Source of the DNA: Siphlonurus alternatus
Taxonomy: Eukaryota; Arthropoda; Insecta; Ephemeroptera; Siphlonuridae
Assembly (NCBI GenBank): GCA_949825025.1
Contig: OX463785.1
Coordinates: forward strand, 18,291,971-18,355,970
Length of the DNA: 64,000 nt
Reading direction: 5' to 3'
The position numbers and the translations under genes were made by a program. Below the pieces are notes generated by a model. The model was not told the origin of the DNA, searched no databases, and saw only the letters and a program-made list of their open reading frames with translations. Positions 1-12,754 of the stretch are shown one piece after another. How positions within the stretch are numbered: the first letter of the stretch is position 1; each line of letters starts with the position of its first letter.

Positions 1-3000
1 AAGTTTTGGTTCTGTCAAGTTTTGCCGTTTTCACTGTTTTGAAGTTTAAGGCCTCAAAATCCGGCTTTTTTGTTTGTTATTAAATCATCAAAATTCCTTC
101 ATTTTTGAACTAATAGGGTCCAATTACATGACGTCAGGTGTTTTCAGCATGATCGAGCTAAAATTAGAAGTTTTGGTTTTGTCAAGTTTCACCGTTTTCA
201 CTGTTTTGATGTTTAAGGCCTCAAAATCCGTCTTTTTTGTTTGTTATTGAATCTTCAAAATTCCTTAACTTTTGAACTAATAGGGTCCAATTACATGACG
301 TCAGGTGTTTTCAGCATGATCTAGTTAAAATTAGAAGTTTTGGTTTTGTCAAGTTTTGCCGTGTTCACTGTTTGAAGTTTAAGGCCTCAAAATCCGGCTT
401 TTTTGTTTGTGATTGAATCTTCAAAATTCCTTCATTTTCAAACTCCCAGGGTCCAATTACATGACGTCAGGTGTTTTCAGCATGATCGAGCTAAAATTAG
501 AAGTTTTGGTTTTGTCAAGTTTCGCCGTTTTCACTGTTTTGAAGTTTAAGGCCTCAAAATCCGGCTTTTTTGTTTGTTATTGAATCTTCAAAATTCCTTA
601 ACTTTTGAACTAATAGGGTCCAATTACATTACGTCAGGTGTTTTCAGCATGATCGAGCTAAAATTAGAAGTTTTGGTTTTGTCAAGTTTTTCCGTTTTCA
701 CTGTTTTGAAGTTTAAGGCCTCAAAATCCGGCTTTTTTGTTTGTAATTGAATCTTCAAAATTCATTCATATTCAAACTCCTAGGGTAAAATTACATGACA
801 TCAGGTGTTTTCAGCATGATTGAGCTAAAATTATAAGTTTTGGTTTTGTCAAGTTTTGCCGTTTTCACTGTTTTGAGGTTTAAGGCCTCAAAATCCGGCT
901 TTTTTGTTTGTTGTTGAATCTTCAAAATTCCTTCATTTTTGAACTAATAGGGTCCAATTACATGACGTCAGGTGTTTTCAGCATGATCGAGCTAAAATTA
1001 GAAGTTTTGGTTTTGTCAAGTTTCGCCGTTTTCACTGTTTTGAAGTTTAAGGCCTCAAAATCCGGCTTTTTTGTTTGTAATTGAATCTTCAAAATTCCTT
1101 CAGATTCAAACTCCTAGGGTAAAATTACATGACATCAGGTGTTTTCAGCATGATTGAGCTAAAATTATAAGTTTTGGTTTTGTCAAGTTTTGCCGTGTTC
1201 ACTGTTTTGCAGTTTAAGGCCTCAAAATCCGGCTTTTTTGTTTGTGATTGAATCTTCAAAATTCCTTCATATTCATACTCCTAGGGTAAAATTATATGAA
1301 ATCAGGTGTTTACAGCATGATTGAGCTAAAATTAGAAGTTTTGGTTTTGTCAAGTTTTGCCGTGTTCACTGTTTTGAAGTTTAAGGCCTCAAAATCCGGC
1401 TTTTTTGTTTGTGATTGAATCTTCAAAATTCCTTCATATTCAAACTCCTAGGGTCCAATCATATGACGTCAGGTGTTTTCAGTATGATTGAGCTAAAATT
1501 AGAAGTTTTGGTTCTGTCAAGTTTTGCCGTTTTCACTGTTTTGAAGTTTAAGGCCTCAAAATCCGGCTTTTTTGTTTGTTATTAAATCATCAAAATTCCT
1601 TCATTTTTGAACTAATAGGGTCCAATTACATGACATCAGGTGTTTTCAGCATGATCGAGCTAAAATTAGAAGTTTTGGTTTTGTCAAGTTTCACCGTTTT
1701 CACTGTTTTGATGTTTAAGGCCTCAAAATCCGGCTTTTTTGTTTATTATTGAATCTTCAAAATTCCTTAACTTTTGAACTAATAGGGTCCAATTACATGA
1801 CGTCAGGTGTTTTCAGCATGATCTAGTTAAAATTAGAAGTTTTGGTTTTGTCAAGTTTTGCCGATTTCACTGTTTGAAGTTTAAGGCCTCAAAATCCGGC
1901 TTTTTTGTTTGTGATTGAATCTTCAAAAGTCCTTCATTTTCAAACTCCCAGGGTCCAATTACATGACGTCAGGTGTTTTCAGCATGATCGAGCTAAAATT
2001 AGAAGTTTTGGTTTTGTCAAGTTTCGCCGTTTTCACTGTTTTGAAGTTTAAGGCCTCAAAATCCGGCTTTTTTGTTTGTTATTGAATCTTCAAAATTCCT
2101 TAACTTTTGAACTAATAGGGTCCAATTACATGACGTCAGGTGTTTTCAGCATGATCGAGCTAAAATTAGAAGTTTTGGTTTTGTCAAGTTTTTCCGTTTT
2201 CACTGTTTTGAAGTTTAAGGCCTCAAAATCCGGCTTTTTTGTTTGTAATTGAATCTTCAAAATTCCTTCATATTCAAACTCCTAGGGTCCAATTATATGA
2301 CGTCAGGTGTTTTCAGTATGATTGAGCTAAAATTAGAAGTTTTGGTTCTGTCAAGTTTTGCCGTTTTCACTGTTTTGAAGTTTAAGGCCTCAAAATCCGG
2401 CTTTTTTGTTTGTTGTTGAATCTTCAAAATTCCTTCATTTTTGAACTAATAGGGTCCAATTACATAACATCAGGTGTTTTCAGCATGATCGAGCTAAAAT
2501 TAGAAGTTTTGGTTTTGTCAAGTTTCGCCGTTTTCACTGTTTTGAAGTTTAAGGCCTCAAAATCCGGCTTTTTTGTTTGTAATTGAATCTTCAAAATTCC
2601 TTCAGATTCAAACTCCTAGGGTAAAATTACATGACATCAGGTGTTTTCAGCATGATTGAGCTAAAATTATAAGTTTTGGTTTTGTCAAGTTTTGCCGTGT
2701 TCACTGTTTTGCAGTTTAAGGCCTCAAAATCCGGCTTTTTTGTTTGTGATTGAATCTTCAAAATTCCTTCATATTCAAACTCCTAGGGTCCAATTATATG
2801 ACGTCAGGTGTTTTCAGTATGATTGAGCTAAAATTAGAAGTTTTGGTTCCGTCAAGTTTTGCCGTTTTCACTGTTTTGAAGTTTAAGGCCTCAAAATCCG
2901 GCTTTTTTGTTTGTTATTGAATCTTCAAAATTCCTTCATTTTTGAACTAATAGGGTCCAATTACATGACATCAGGTGTTTTCAGCATGATCGAGCTAAAA

Positions 3001-4486
3001 TTAGAAGTTTTGGTTTTGTCAAGTTTCACCGTTTTCACTGTTTTGATGTTTAAGGCCTCAAAATCCGGCTTTTTTGTTTGTTATTGAATCTTCAAAATTC
3101 CTTAATGAACTAATAGGGTCCAATTACATGACGTCAGGTGTTTTCAGCATGATCTAGTTAAAATTAGAAGTTTTGGTTTTGTCAAGTTTTGCCGATTTCA
3201 CTGTTTGAAGTTTAAGGCCTCAAAATCCGGCTTTTTTGTTTGTGATTGAATCTTCAAAAGTCTTTCATTTTCAAACTCCCAGGGTCCAATTACATGACGT
3301 CAGGTGTTTTCAGCATGATCGAGCTAAAATTAGAAGTTTTGGTTTTGTCAAGTTTCGCCGTGTTCACTGTTTTGAAGTTTAAGGCCTCAAAATCCGGCTT
3401 TTTTGTTTTTTATTGAATCTTCAAAATTCCTTCAGATTCAAACTCCTAGGGTAAAATTACATGACACCAGGTGTTTTCAGCATGATTGAGCTAAAATTAT
3501 AAGTTTTGGTTTTGTCAAGTTTTGCCGTGTTCACTGTTTTGAAGTTTAAGGCCTCAAAATCCGGCTTTTTTGTTTGTAATTGAATCTTTAAAATTCCTTC
3601 ATATTCAAACTCCTAGGGTAAATATACATGACATCAGTTGTTTTCAGCATGATTGAGCTAAAATTAGAAGTTTTGGTTTTGTCAAGTTTTGCCGTGTTCA
3701 CTGTTTTGAAGTGTAAGGCCTCAAAATCCGTTTTTGTTTGTGATTGAATCTTCAAAATTCCTTCATATTCAAACTCCTAAGGCCCAATTATATGACGTCA
3801 GGTGTTTTCAGTATGATTGAGCTAAAATTAGAAGTTTTGGTTCTGTCAAGTTTTGCCGTGTTCACTGTTTTGAAGTTTAAGGCCTAAAAATCCGGCTTTT
3901 TTGTTTGTTATTGAATCTTCAAAATTCCTTAACTTTTGAACTAATACGGTCCAATTCCATGATGCCAGATGTTTTCAGCATGATCGAGCTAAAATTAGAA
4001 GTTTTGGTTTTGTCAAGTATCGCCGTTTTCACTGTTTTGAAGTTTAAGGCCTTAAAATCCGGCTTATTTGTTTGTTATTGAATCTTCAAAATTCCTTCAT
4101 ATTGAAACTCCTAGGGTCCAATTACATGACGTCAGGTGTTTTCAGCATGATCGAGGTAAAATTGGAAGTTTTGGTTTTGTCATGTTATGCTGTTTTCACT
4201 GTTTTGAAGTTTAAGGCCTCAAAATCCGGCTTTTTTGTTTGTTATTGAATCTTCAAAATTCCTTCATTTTCGAAGTAAAAGGGTCCAATTAAATGATATT
4301 AGGTGTTTTCAGCATGATCGAGCTAAAATTAGAAGTTTTGGTTTAGTCAAGTTTTGCCGTTTTCACTGTTTTGAAGGTTAAGGACTCAAAATCCGGCTTT
4401 TTTGTTTGGGATTGAATCTTCAAAATTCCTTCATATTTAAACTCCTAGGGTCCAATTACATGATGTCAGGTGTTTTCAGTATGATC
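1..4486. repeat. Tandem satellite, ~167-bp monomer with higher-order units
   Basis: About 27 head-to-tail monomers, cut by the left window edge. The landmark gcctcaaaatcc recurs at 51, 218, 384 and 551, giving a period of 166-167 bp. Landmark variants recur at longer spacing. A one-base-short ctgtttgaag occurs at 368, 1870 and 3201, so nine monomers and then eight monomers form higher-order blocks. The final monomers before 4486 are more diverged, as expected at an array edge. No ORF is conserved. Fourteen monomers carry the palindrome TGACGTCA and most of the others differ from it by one base. Confidence 0.97.
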
Positions 4487-4910
4487 GGTCCTATTACCTC
4501 CATATTTAAGACGTTATCCAAGATGGCGTCCTAATTAAAAAAGTATCCAGGTGGAAGAGATGTCCGCGATACTTATTAGCGCGGCTATCTTAGCTACGAG
4601 AATTTGTCCAACAGGTTTGGGTAAGTGACTTGTTCAAAGTAACTTATCCAAACACTTGTCTCGGCCTATACTTGCCCACGCGGCTAAGTATTTAGGTTTT
4701 CCAGACTAGAACGTGGACAAGTTATCCGCCGGCTAAACCTCGCGGATAAGTCTTTTTGAATTTCCCTCATGGAATGTTTAACAAAATGCCATGACAAGAT
4801 AATCTGACTAGGTAAACCTTTAGTTGAGAATTTACACCTCGGGGTGGCATCAACCGTATTTGCTTGAGCTACATAAAAACAAATGCAGTCTAACAAGTGA
4901 GTTGATGCCT
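4487..4910. other. Non-coding spacer between satellite and foldback cluster
   Basis: A moderately GC-rich 420-bp stretch with weak internal repeats (ttatcc, gcggctaa and tgtcca motifs in both orientations), which suggests a decayed foldback element. I see no gene or exon. The short antisense ORF here is not supported by any recognisable motif. Confidence 0.4.
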
Positions 4911-4911
4911 G

Positions 4912-5010
4912 AAAATTTCCGGAAGTGACGTATTTTCTACTTAATTTCACTTTCGATTGCGAGCTAAATAAAAGCGGAACTACGTAATTTACGTCACTTC
5001 CGGAAATTTT
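4912..5010. mobile_element. Short foldback MITE with ETS/CRE-like arms
   Basis: A perfect 21-bp inverted repeat: aaaatttccggaagtgacgta at 4912-4932 and its complement at 4990-5010, with a 57-bp loop. The arms contain CCGGAAGTGACGTA, an ETS-type core joined to a CRE-like half. It directly abuts the next MITE. No coding capacity. Confidence 0.7.
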
Positions 5011-5017
5011 AAGGTAC

Positions 5018-5232
5018 ATTCAAATTAATTTGAAATTCCCTCCGGAAGTAGCCGGAAGTGTGAGGTTTCTGGTCATTTTCTTCGTATTTCAGCGTTACAA
5101 TTTCACACATGGGTCAGTACTTGTACTGTACTGTAAACTGTCTGTAAAGTCTCAAAACTAAATTTCAAACAGAATAGTCTCAAACTTCACACTTCCGGCT
5201 ACTTCCGGAGGGAATGTCAAATAAATTTGACT
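5018..5232. mobile_element. TA-flanked MITE, CCGGAAGT family, copy 1
   Basis: The long terminal inverted repeats include attccctccggaagtagcc and its complement near 5196-5215. The ends read ta|cattcaaatt on the left and aaatttgactg|ta on the right, so a TA target duplication and a CAGTC-like terminus fit a Tc1/mariner-derived MITE. Internally it shares sequence with the copy at 12091-12294 (tttctgg, attacaatttc, ctgtaaagt). Non-coding. Confidence 0.8.
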
Positions 5233-5234
5233 GT

Positions 5235-6702
5235 ATCAACTCTCGCTTGTTATACTGAAGATCATTATATTGTTTGTAAATTTGGAAAAGCCATTGAATC
5301 ATAGCCATTGATGAGAAATTCACCACATCTTCATTCATGTTCGTGCTAACTTGAGGTGTAACTTGTAAGTCAGAATATGATAGTGTAATGTGAGAGAAAA
5401 TCTCCAAATTAGTCTGAGTACTTGCAAACTGACACCAAACTAGATCTTTGACAAGGTGATGTCAAGGTCATGGGAAAAAAAAAAAGACACGTCATGTTGT
5501 TAGCGTGGTGGCCTTTACTGAGAGCTTTTATCACGATCAGTAACATGGAAGTACGCAATTACTTCCTTCTCGCTGATGTGGACATTTTCTGTAATTTGTG
5601 TGTGCATATTTTAGCGTTGCCATGGATACCATGGGTTGATACAAGTGTATCTCTTGTGTACATACTACAGTAGGTATGTGAACAGAATAGAATTTATATG
5701 GGAGATAACCTCTCTCTTTCTCCCCTCCCCCCCCCTCTCTCTCATTTTGTAGCATCCATCATACTGTATTTAAATTAACAATGTTTAATAATTAAAATTA
5801 CCATTATAGTGCATATACATATTACTATTGTAATCACAATTCAATATACACATTTATTTTTTTAAGCACATATTTCTCGAACATGTGAAAAAGTAAAAAA
5901 TATATCAAACTAATAATAAATTGTAAAAACAACAACAATACATTTAGTACAAGTTATTGTACTTTCATCTGTATAAAAATTATCATTAAATAATTGGAAT
6001 GCAAGTAATGATTATTCTTTAGAACAGGCGAGCGTGATTTACATCGTGAATAACTTGACTTGTTACATCAAATAACTTCAATTCCAAATTTTAATTTTAC
6101 GTTATTTATTTGCTACTGAATTATTACGACACAACGGCCACTTTTTATAAATTAATTTTTCTAAACATGTTGATTCCTTTCAGTTTTTAGGGAGTTAGGA
6201 GTTTTAATTTAAATTTTTTAAGTATTCACAATTAGTTATCTAAGTTATCAACCTTAATTTTTTCACATAACATTAAGACGACTATGTATGTGTGAGAAAT
6301 ACAGGTACTCTAACCAAGACTGTTATATATATTTTAATTTTTGCAGTAATTATTATTACAAAAATTAAATTAAAATTAATAAATATAACTAATTTTTCAA
6401 ATACAAAAATTTTAAAAATTTAATTTTTAAAATCATTTATAATTATTTACTAAAAATTATAAATTAAATATTTTCCAAACTTAATTTACTCAAAATATAA
6501 ATTCTATATAAATGTTGCCTCAAAATGCAAATCAAGTAACTACGAAACAAAATGGTTAATATGATAAAGTGAGATAAGATTTTAGAGTTGAGTCAATTTT
6601 TTTGTTTGTAGTTACGTAACATGCATTCTAAGACTAAATTATAGAGTAGGTTTATTTGTTTCACATTCTAACCACGTTACTAATTTACATGTTATTTTGC
6701 AG
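5235..6702. other. AT-rich non-coding stretch before exon A
   Basis: Non-coding, with a C/T-rich low-complexity run at about 5711-5744 and long A/T-rich stretches. If the start-codon exon lies left of here, this is intron. No convincing first exon (ATG followed by the basic run that precedes KQIMEEAV, then a donor) was found. Confidence 0.5.
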
Positions 6703-6778
6703 GTTAAACAAATCATGGAGGAGGCTGTGACGAGGAAATTCGTTCACGAGGATAGCAGCTCGATTACGTCTTTATGTG
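6703..6778 (+). CDS. SGSM-like exon A (start of RUN domain)
   Basis: A 76-nt internal exon (25 codons plus 1 nt) behind the acceptor gttattttgcag and before the donor gtgagt. It encodes visible residues 1-25, including the family signature [19 protein letters not shown]. The internal ATG at 6715 lies inside this conserved stretch. In relatives several residues come before it, so it is unlikely to be the true start, and an upstream first exon is expected. I found no convincing first exon between the satellite and here. The intron that follows is about 27 kb. Confidence 0.93.
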
Positions 6779-7046
6779 GTGAGTCTCAATGTTTATGGCT
6801 ACTCTCAAATTCCACACAATTGAACATCGATTTTTATCACACACGTCTTCTCCCATGATTCTCATTCATCGCACGTTTGTTTTCGATAATAATATTTACT
6901 ACAAATAAGCTAAGATAAAAAGTTTGTTTGAACGATAAATTCAAAAAGTCAAATCGTATATAATAATTTCTCATATAAGATCAATCTTAGATTCCACCTA
7001 TTTTTTGACCATTTGTATCAGATTTTACGTGAAATTGAAGTAGATT

Positions 7047-7371
7047 AATGGAGTATCGACCTCAATTTTTTTTTATTGCAGAAATGGATAGAAGGTGCAA
7101 AGTTATGATACCCTGATTTTTTTCAGATTTTTTAGAGTCCAGGAACTATTTTTAAAAAATTATTGAAAGTTCTTTTTGTGACGTCACGAGACGCCGCTCC
7201 TTAAGAAAAAGATAAGACTTGCCGCCGCGTGACGTCACAAAAAGAACTTTCAATATTTTTTTAAAAATACTTCCCGGTCTCTAAAAAATCTGGAAAAAAT
7301 GAGGGTAGCATAACTTTGCACGCTCTATCCATTTCTGCAATAAAAAATTTTGAGGTCAATTATACTCCATT
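7047..7371. mobile_element. Palindromic MITE related to 59848-60330
   Basis: A ~325-bp foldback. The ends aatggagtat at 7047-7056 and atactccatt at 7362-7371 are complementary, and the complementarity continues through ttattgcagaaatggata and aaagttctttttgtgacgtc to the centre. Two TGACGTCA palindromes (7179-7186 and 7230-7237) sit symmetrically near the centre. No ORF. Confidence 0.85.
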
Positions 7372-7996
7372 TATAATTCTCAAATGAACTCAGCTGTAGA
7401 GTTTTGGTCCCGTCATTTCAGATTTAAATTCTCGATGCTGAAACCCAACCAACCTAGCATTTAGTTTTGTGCGAGTCTTATCAAACCGAGGTAGCTAGCA
7501 ATTTTATCCCAGTACATTTTTGACTAAGACAACCGTGAAAACCGTTATCAAGATGGTCAGTAATTGAAAGATAAGGACTTTAATCATTATTGTTTCTTGA
7601 CACCAATTAAAATTAACTAAATTGGCCTGCCTTCTTGAGGGGTAAGGTGAAGTAATATAAAGGGATGATTGTGAAGGAGACAAACGGCTTTCGCCATAAT
7701 GGCTACTCTCCAGTCTGTCACCAAGAGGGCGAATAAAAAATAAAAAATGAGAAGATTATGCGATTGTACCGCTGCCTGGAGAGATAGTTTTTGAAATGAA
7801 GAAAATGATAGACTTGAAAGAACATATTAATTTGAAGAATAAAATATAAGAATTAAAGAAAGACAGGAAAGATTTCAGGAGAGACACAGGTTCCAGCACG
7901 TCTTTGGCAACCTACGGTGAAGCTTATTAAAAATTGATATACAGGATGATTTCTTATTAGCGCGTTTTTACATAATAACTGAGACTTTTTTATTAA

Positions 7997-8321
7997 GTTA
8001 GAGATAACACGGATCAGCTGGCCCAATGCTAAAAAAATCCCATTCATAAAAATTATGAATTTTTTTTAAAATGTTCTCCTCTACATCCCCTATCAGTAGG
8101 TAAAATATCAGGTACACAAAAACGAGCTATATAGTTTTCGAGTTATTAATTTTTAAATAAGAGAACTTTAAAAATTAATTACTCGACAACTAGCTCGTTT
8201 TTGTATATCTGATATTTTAGCTACTGATAGGGGATGTAGAGGAGAACACTTTAAATTTTTTTCATAATATATGAATGGGATTTTTTTAGCACTGGGCCAG
8301 CTGATCCGTGTTATCTCTACT
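7997..8321. mobile_element. Palindromic TTAA-flanked MITE, copy 1
   Basis: A near-complete palindrome of about 325 bp. The arms carry cggatcagctggcccaatgc, tacatcccctatcagtagg and acgagctagttttcgagtt-type sequence. TTAA or a near match borders both ends. The same family occurs at 9746-10068 and 13465-13828, and a related one at 51015-52208. Non-coding; TTAA flanks suggest a piggyBac-like mobiliser (inference). Confidence 0.88.
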
Positions 8322-9745
8322 TTAAATAAGAAGGAAAAAGTTTGTAATTTTTTATCTTATTGGTGTCGAGAGTTCGAAAGTTTTTTTTCCTATTTTATTT
8401 GACAACCACTTTTGGAGTTAATTGGATTTATAACATCTTCTTTAATTCACTTCTACTAAAAATAGAATAATGTAATTTAAGTACTCAACCCCTTTCGTAA
8501 TGAAAATAAACATTTCACGCGTGTATATAAAACACTAAATTTAGCATGGTGTTAAAAAAGGGGAATATATTTTTTATGTCTTATTTAGATATTAATTTTA
8601 ATTACAGTCATAATTACATTGATAAAATTATGGAAAGATGAAAAAATATTAAAGGTTATTTCAGCCACATTATCAAGGTTAAGAAATAAAATTGTGTTTT
8701 GTTATTGGATGGGTGTCCTTGGTTATAAAATTTTCAAGTCCGAAGGGGAAGACCATTAATTTAACCAACGTCACTTCTTTGGCTTTGGAACTTTGCCTAA
8801 AGAAGACCGCCGCTAACAGTTAGCGTGAGAGAAAACAAAACGGACAAACAAATCGCATCCCATTTCTTGTCTGCGCTATAAACCCCCCTCCAATTACATT
8901 ATGACGTCATAACAACCATGCGGAAATACACAGAGACCATTACATAAGAGAACTCTGTTTCTTATATGTGGACAGGAACCAAAAAAACTTTACAGCTTGT
9001 ACTGAATAGCGAAAGCTGAATAAAAAATATTTCATTTTACGAGGTTTGGGCAGAAATTTTATATTGTTATAAATGAAAGCTCTCTGATCTGAGTATCTTG
9101 GCGATAGTGTAATGCTTATATTTTTGCTAAAACCAAAGGACAAAAAAATATTATATTTTTAATTTAAAGATATTAAAATTTCTATAACTAAAATTTTGAA
9201 TTAAAAAAAAATAATAATAATAAATAAAAAATAAAAATACCTTAATTCACTTGTATTATTTTTGCTTCTTGATACTAAAATGAAATAACTCTTTTTGGCT
9301 GTAAATATAGGAAAGTGTTCAGTACATATCATTCTACAATAATGATAGCCTGTTTTCATTCATAATTCATACTCGTAATGCATAACATAATTAAATTAAA
9401 GTAAATAATTAAATTGTTCTTTATTTTAGCTTGTGTTCATAGTACATTTTATAATATTTAATTACATTTCACAATTTTGTCATTTAAAAAACTTTATTAT
9501 ATAATTATACATCATATTACACCCTATTCCTAATTGCATATATGCCTGTGTGCAGTATACAATTGTTATAATTTAAATTACAATTAAACAGACATATTTC
9601 AGTTCACAGTGCGTTTCACTTGTGAATATATTTATGGACCTGTAACTTGTTTTTAAAAACCTATTTTTTTTAAGTTTATTAATTTTATTATAGTTTCCAT
9701 GTTTTCATAATTTCTTCAATATACTAACTTCATTCTTTTATTTAA
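8322..9745. other. Intronic AT-rich DNA
   Basis: Intronic, with no exon recognised. A GC-richer patch around 8745-8935 contains TGACGTCA at 8902-8909 but no ORF with a known motif. The rest is A/T-rich. Confidence 0.5.
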
Positions 9746-10068
9746 GGTAGAGATAATACGGATCAGCTGGCCCAATGCTAAAAAAATCCCATTCATAAAA
9801 ATTATGAAAAAAAATTTAAAATGTTCTCTACATCCTCTATCAGTAGGTATAAAATATCAGGTATACAAAAACGAGCTAGTTTTCGAATAATTAATTTTTA
9901 AAGTTCTCTAATTTAAAAATTAATAACTCGAAAACTAGCTTGTTTTTGTATACCTGATATTTTACCTACTGATAGGGGATGTAGAGGAGAACATTTTAAA
10001 CTTTTTTCATAATTTTTATGAATGGAATTTTTTTAGCATTGAGCCAGCTGATCCGTATTATCTCTACC
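9746..10068. mobile_element. Palindromic TTAA-flanked MITE, copy 2
   Basis: TTAA at 9742-9745 and 10069-10072 brackets a 323-bp palindrome. Its arms begin ggtagagataatacggatca and end in the complement. It is the cleanest copy for defining the target-site duplication. Confidence 0.92.
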
Positions 10069-11593
10069 TTAATTGTTTCTGCTACTTATTTTTTTGTTCA
10101 TTCACTTTTAATGCTCATTCCAAGTTAAAAGTAACGAAATAAAGTTAAAATTTCTATTGTATGGCATTTGTTTCTCATTAGTATCCTTGTTGTTTTTTTA
10201 GTTTTAATTTAATTTTTTAGCTTCTTATTTTTGTTTTCACAAACTTCTTAAAATGGCTCATTATTTTATTATTATGTAGGGTTAGTGTTCTATATAGAAG
10301 AAGAAATTTTAAAAACTCATTAAACTTTTTTAAACTTTTTATATAGTTTGAAAATTGTAGGATAGTTAACGTAAATGATGAGGAAAAGTAAGGACTAAAT
10401 CTTGATAGTTTGAAACAAAGTTCTAAGATCATTAATAACAAACTTTCTGTATTGATTTTGTTATCAAATTTCTGTTTAATGTATCTTTAGATTAAAAATA
10501 AATTATTGACATTATATTAAAATAGAATCTTTATTGATTCAATTATATGCAAACCTCCATTTTTTTTATTTTAGAGTACGTTTCAATGAAATGTATAATT
10601 ATGTACATTGTAATTGTTCAACAGAAATAATAAAACTTTTGTTTTGAAATAGTATAATTTTAAATTAATTTGTAAAAAATGGTTAACCAACGTTAATTAA
10701 AAAAAACAAACAAGTAAATCTATTAGTTAACAAAAAGGTACGTACTCTATAATACATAATAGAGTTGTAATTATTCTGAACTATTGAAGCATTAATTTGC
10801 TTTTTCATACTCTACTAATTAAATTAGTACATTAAAATCCTTTTGTTTATTCTCTCCTTTGTATGTATGTTTCAGTAACTGTCAATTCAAAAGCTTCATT
10901 CACTCTAAAATTAGTTTAGAAAATAATTACATCAACATTGAATACAACATGGGCTGTCTTAATTAATATCATGATTTAAATCTCTGTGTTATACTTTGTT
11001 TCAACTCTTAACTTCGTTTTAAATTATATTTTGAATTTTACATTATGAGCATAGCGGGCATGATTTTTTTTTTATTTTTAATTTGAATTTCTATAATATA
11101 GAGTTATGTATTGCCAATTTTGTTCTAATTTTTTTAACCCTCTGATATGCCCTTTAAATTATGTTGCAAAATGCAGTGACGTCATAGTCTTGCAAATGTT
11201 TAACATGCAAGCATAGGGAAAGTCGTATATAACATAACTATTGCTAGCTTCGATTTTAAGGGTGCTTAGAAGGTTAAAAAAAAAATATGTATGAAAAATT
11301 GACAAACATGCAGTATAAAAATTTCCGTAATTTTATCCATTTGTTTGTTTAAAAAAATAATAAAAATGATTTAGAGCATTGTATGACCTTTGCAGTTCAT
11401 TTTTATTGACATTTTAATATTATATATTAACATAATATATGTAGATATTTTATAACGTATTTTGAATATGGATTTAAAAATGTCGTGCAAATTAATAAAT
11501 AATGAGAAGCAGATTTGATGCAACCTTCTGATAAGAATATTGTAAATTATTTTTGCTTGACATGAAACCTTGTGTAAAAGACGGTTTTCTATA
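10069..11593. other. Intronic AT-rich DNA
   Basis: No gene or exon seen. Contains one CRE palindrome at 11177-11184. Otherwise low-complexity A/T-rich sequence. Confidence 0.5.
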
Positions 11594-11803
11594 GTTCAAC
11601 AAATGTAAGATAAATCACCGGAAGTAGCCGAAAGTGGATGAATTTCGTCTGAACTATAAACATGAAAAATCTAAGACTTTGCAGAGAGGTTGAAATCTCG
11701 AATATAAATTTCTCTGCAAAGTTTCAGGTTCAAAAATGAGCTAAAAAGTCCAGTATCCTCGCACTTCCGGCTACTTCCGGTGGAAGTCTTAAATTTGTTA
11801 AAC
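11594..11803. mobile_element. TA-flanked MITE, CCGGAAGT family, copy 2 (variant ends)
   Basis: The termini gttcaacaaat on the left and atttgttaaac on the right are complementary and flanked by TA. Subterminal ccggaagtagccgaaagtg and cacttccggctacttccgg match the core of the copies at 5018 and 12091, but the outermost ~20 bp differ. This is a subfamily sharing only the ETS-like block. Confidence 0.75.
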
Positions 11804-12090
11804 TAATTGAAATGTCATTAATTTTGTAAAACATTTTTCGTTCCAAAACAGGAAAAGTTTTCTTATGTATTTACCACATCAACTTCAATTGATGAAAACT
11901 CTTTGATCAAATTAAATCCATGAGCGTGATAATTTTCTTTTTTATTTAAATTCAATTAATTGACCTATAATTTACTAGAAGATTTTTACAAAACTACATT
12001 TTTTTTTATATATTTTTATCCTAAACTAAAAAAGAGTGTTAAATCGTAGTCGATGCTAAATTATTGTGAATGGATTTAAGTGATAACTAT

Positions 12091-12294
12091 AGACAAATTT
12101 ACATAAAATTCCCTCCGGAAGTGTTAAGTTTCTGGCATTTCTATTTGTATTTTAGCATTACAATTTCTCTGCTTGATTAGTACTTCTAATAAAAAAAACC
12201 GTCTGCAAAGTTTCAAAACTGAATTACAAACAGAACATCCACAAAATTTACACTTCCGGCTACTTCCGGAAGGGATTTCAAATTAATATGACTG
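12091..12294. mobile_element. TA-flanked MITE, CCGGAAGT family, copy 3
   Basis: Same ends as copy 1: left agacaaattt then attccctccggaagt, right acttccggaagggatttc then atgactg|ta. The interior is alignable with copy 1 across its length. Non-coding. Confidence 0.8.
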
Positions 12295-12754
12295 TATTTC
12301 TGTGTTAAACTTTTAGTTATAACAGACACGTTAGCAGAGATATGGGCCTTCTTAAAAGTGATGATGCTTTCAAAGTGTTCAATGAATTTTAATTTAATAT
12401 TATTAAAAATTTAATAAATTATATTATATAAAGGATGAAAAAAATGAGGATTAATTAAGCCATTACGTCTAAAATTTTAATTAAAATATTTTTGTTCTTT
12501 ATTGTGTTGGAAGGGTTCAAAAATTTCATCACATCAGTTTCAACTTGATTAAACGTAATTAAATTAAAAAACAGCCTTCATAATTTCCAATTTTGAGTAG
12601 AAAATTAAATCAATAAATTCAATCACTCCGCAGTTTTGTAATTATTTTATTTACAAAGAAATGCTACATTAAAAAATGTAAAAAAACAATATTAAATATT
12701 AATAATTAAGTGCTTTTTTCTGTGTTTATTTTATTTAAATTAAATTCAAGTTTT

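Noticed and set aside
1..4486. Regular direct repeats that could suggest a CRISPR-like array
   Set aside because: The whole 167-bp unit repeats with no unique spacers, and the context is eukaryotic. It is a satellite.
5470..5673. 67-codon ORF as the missing first SGSM exon
   Set aside because: No match to the residues expected before KQIMEEAV and no suitable donor in frame.
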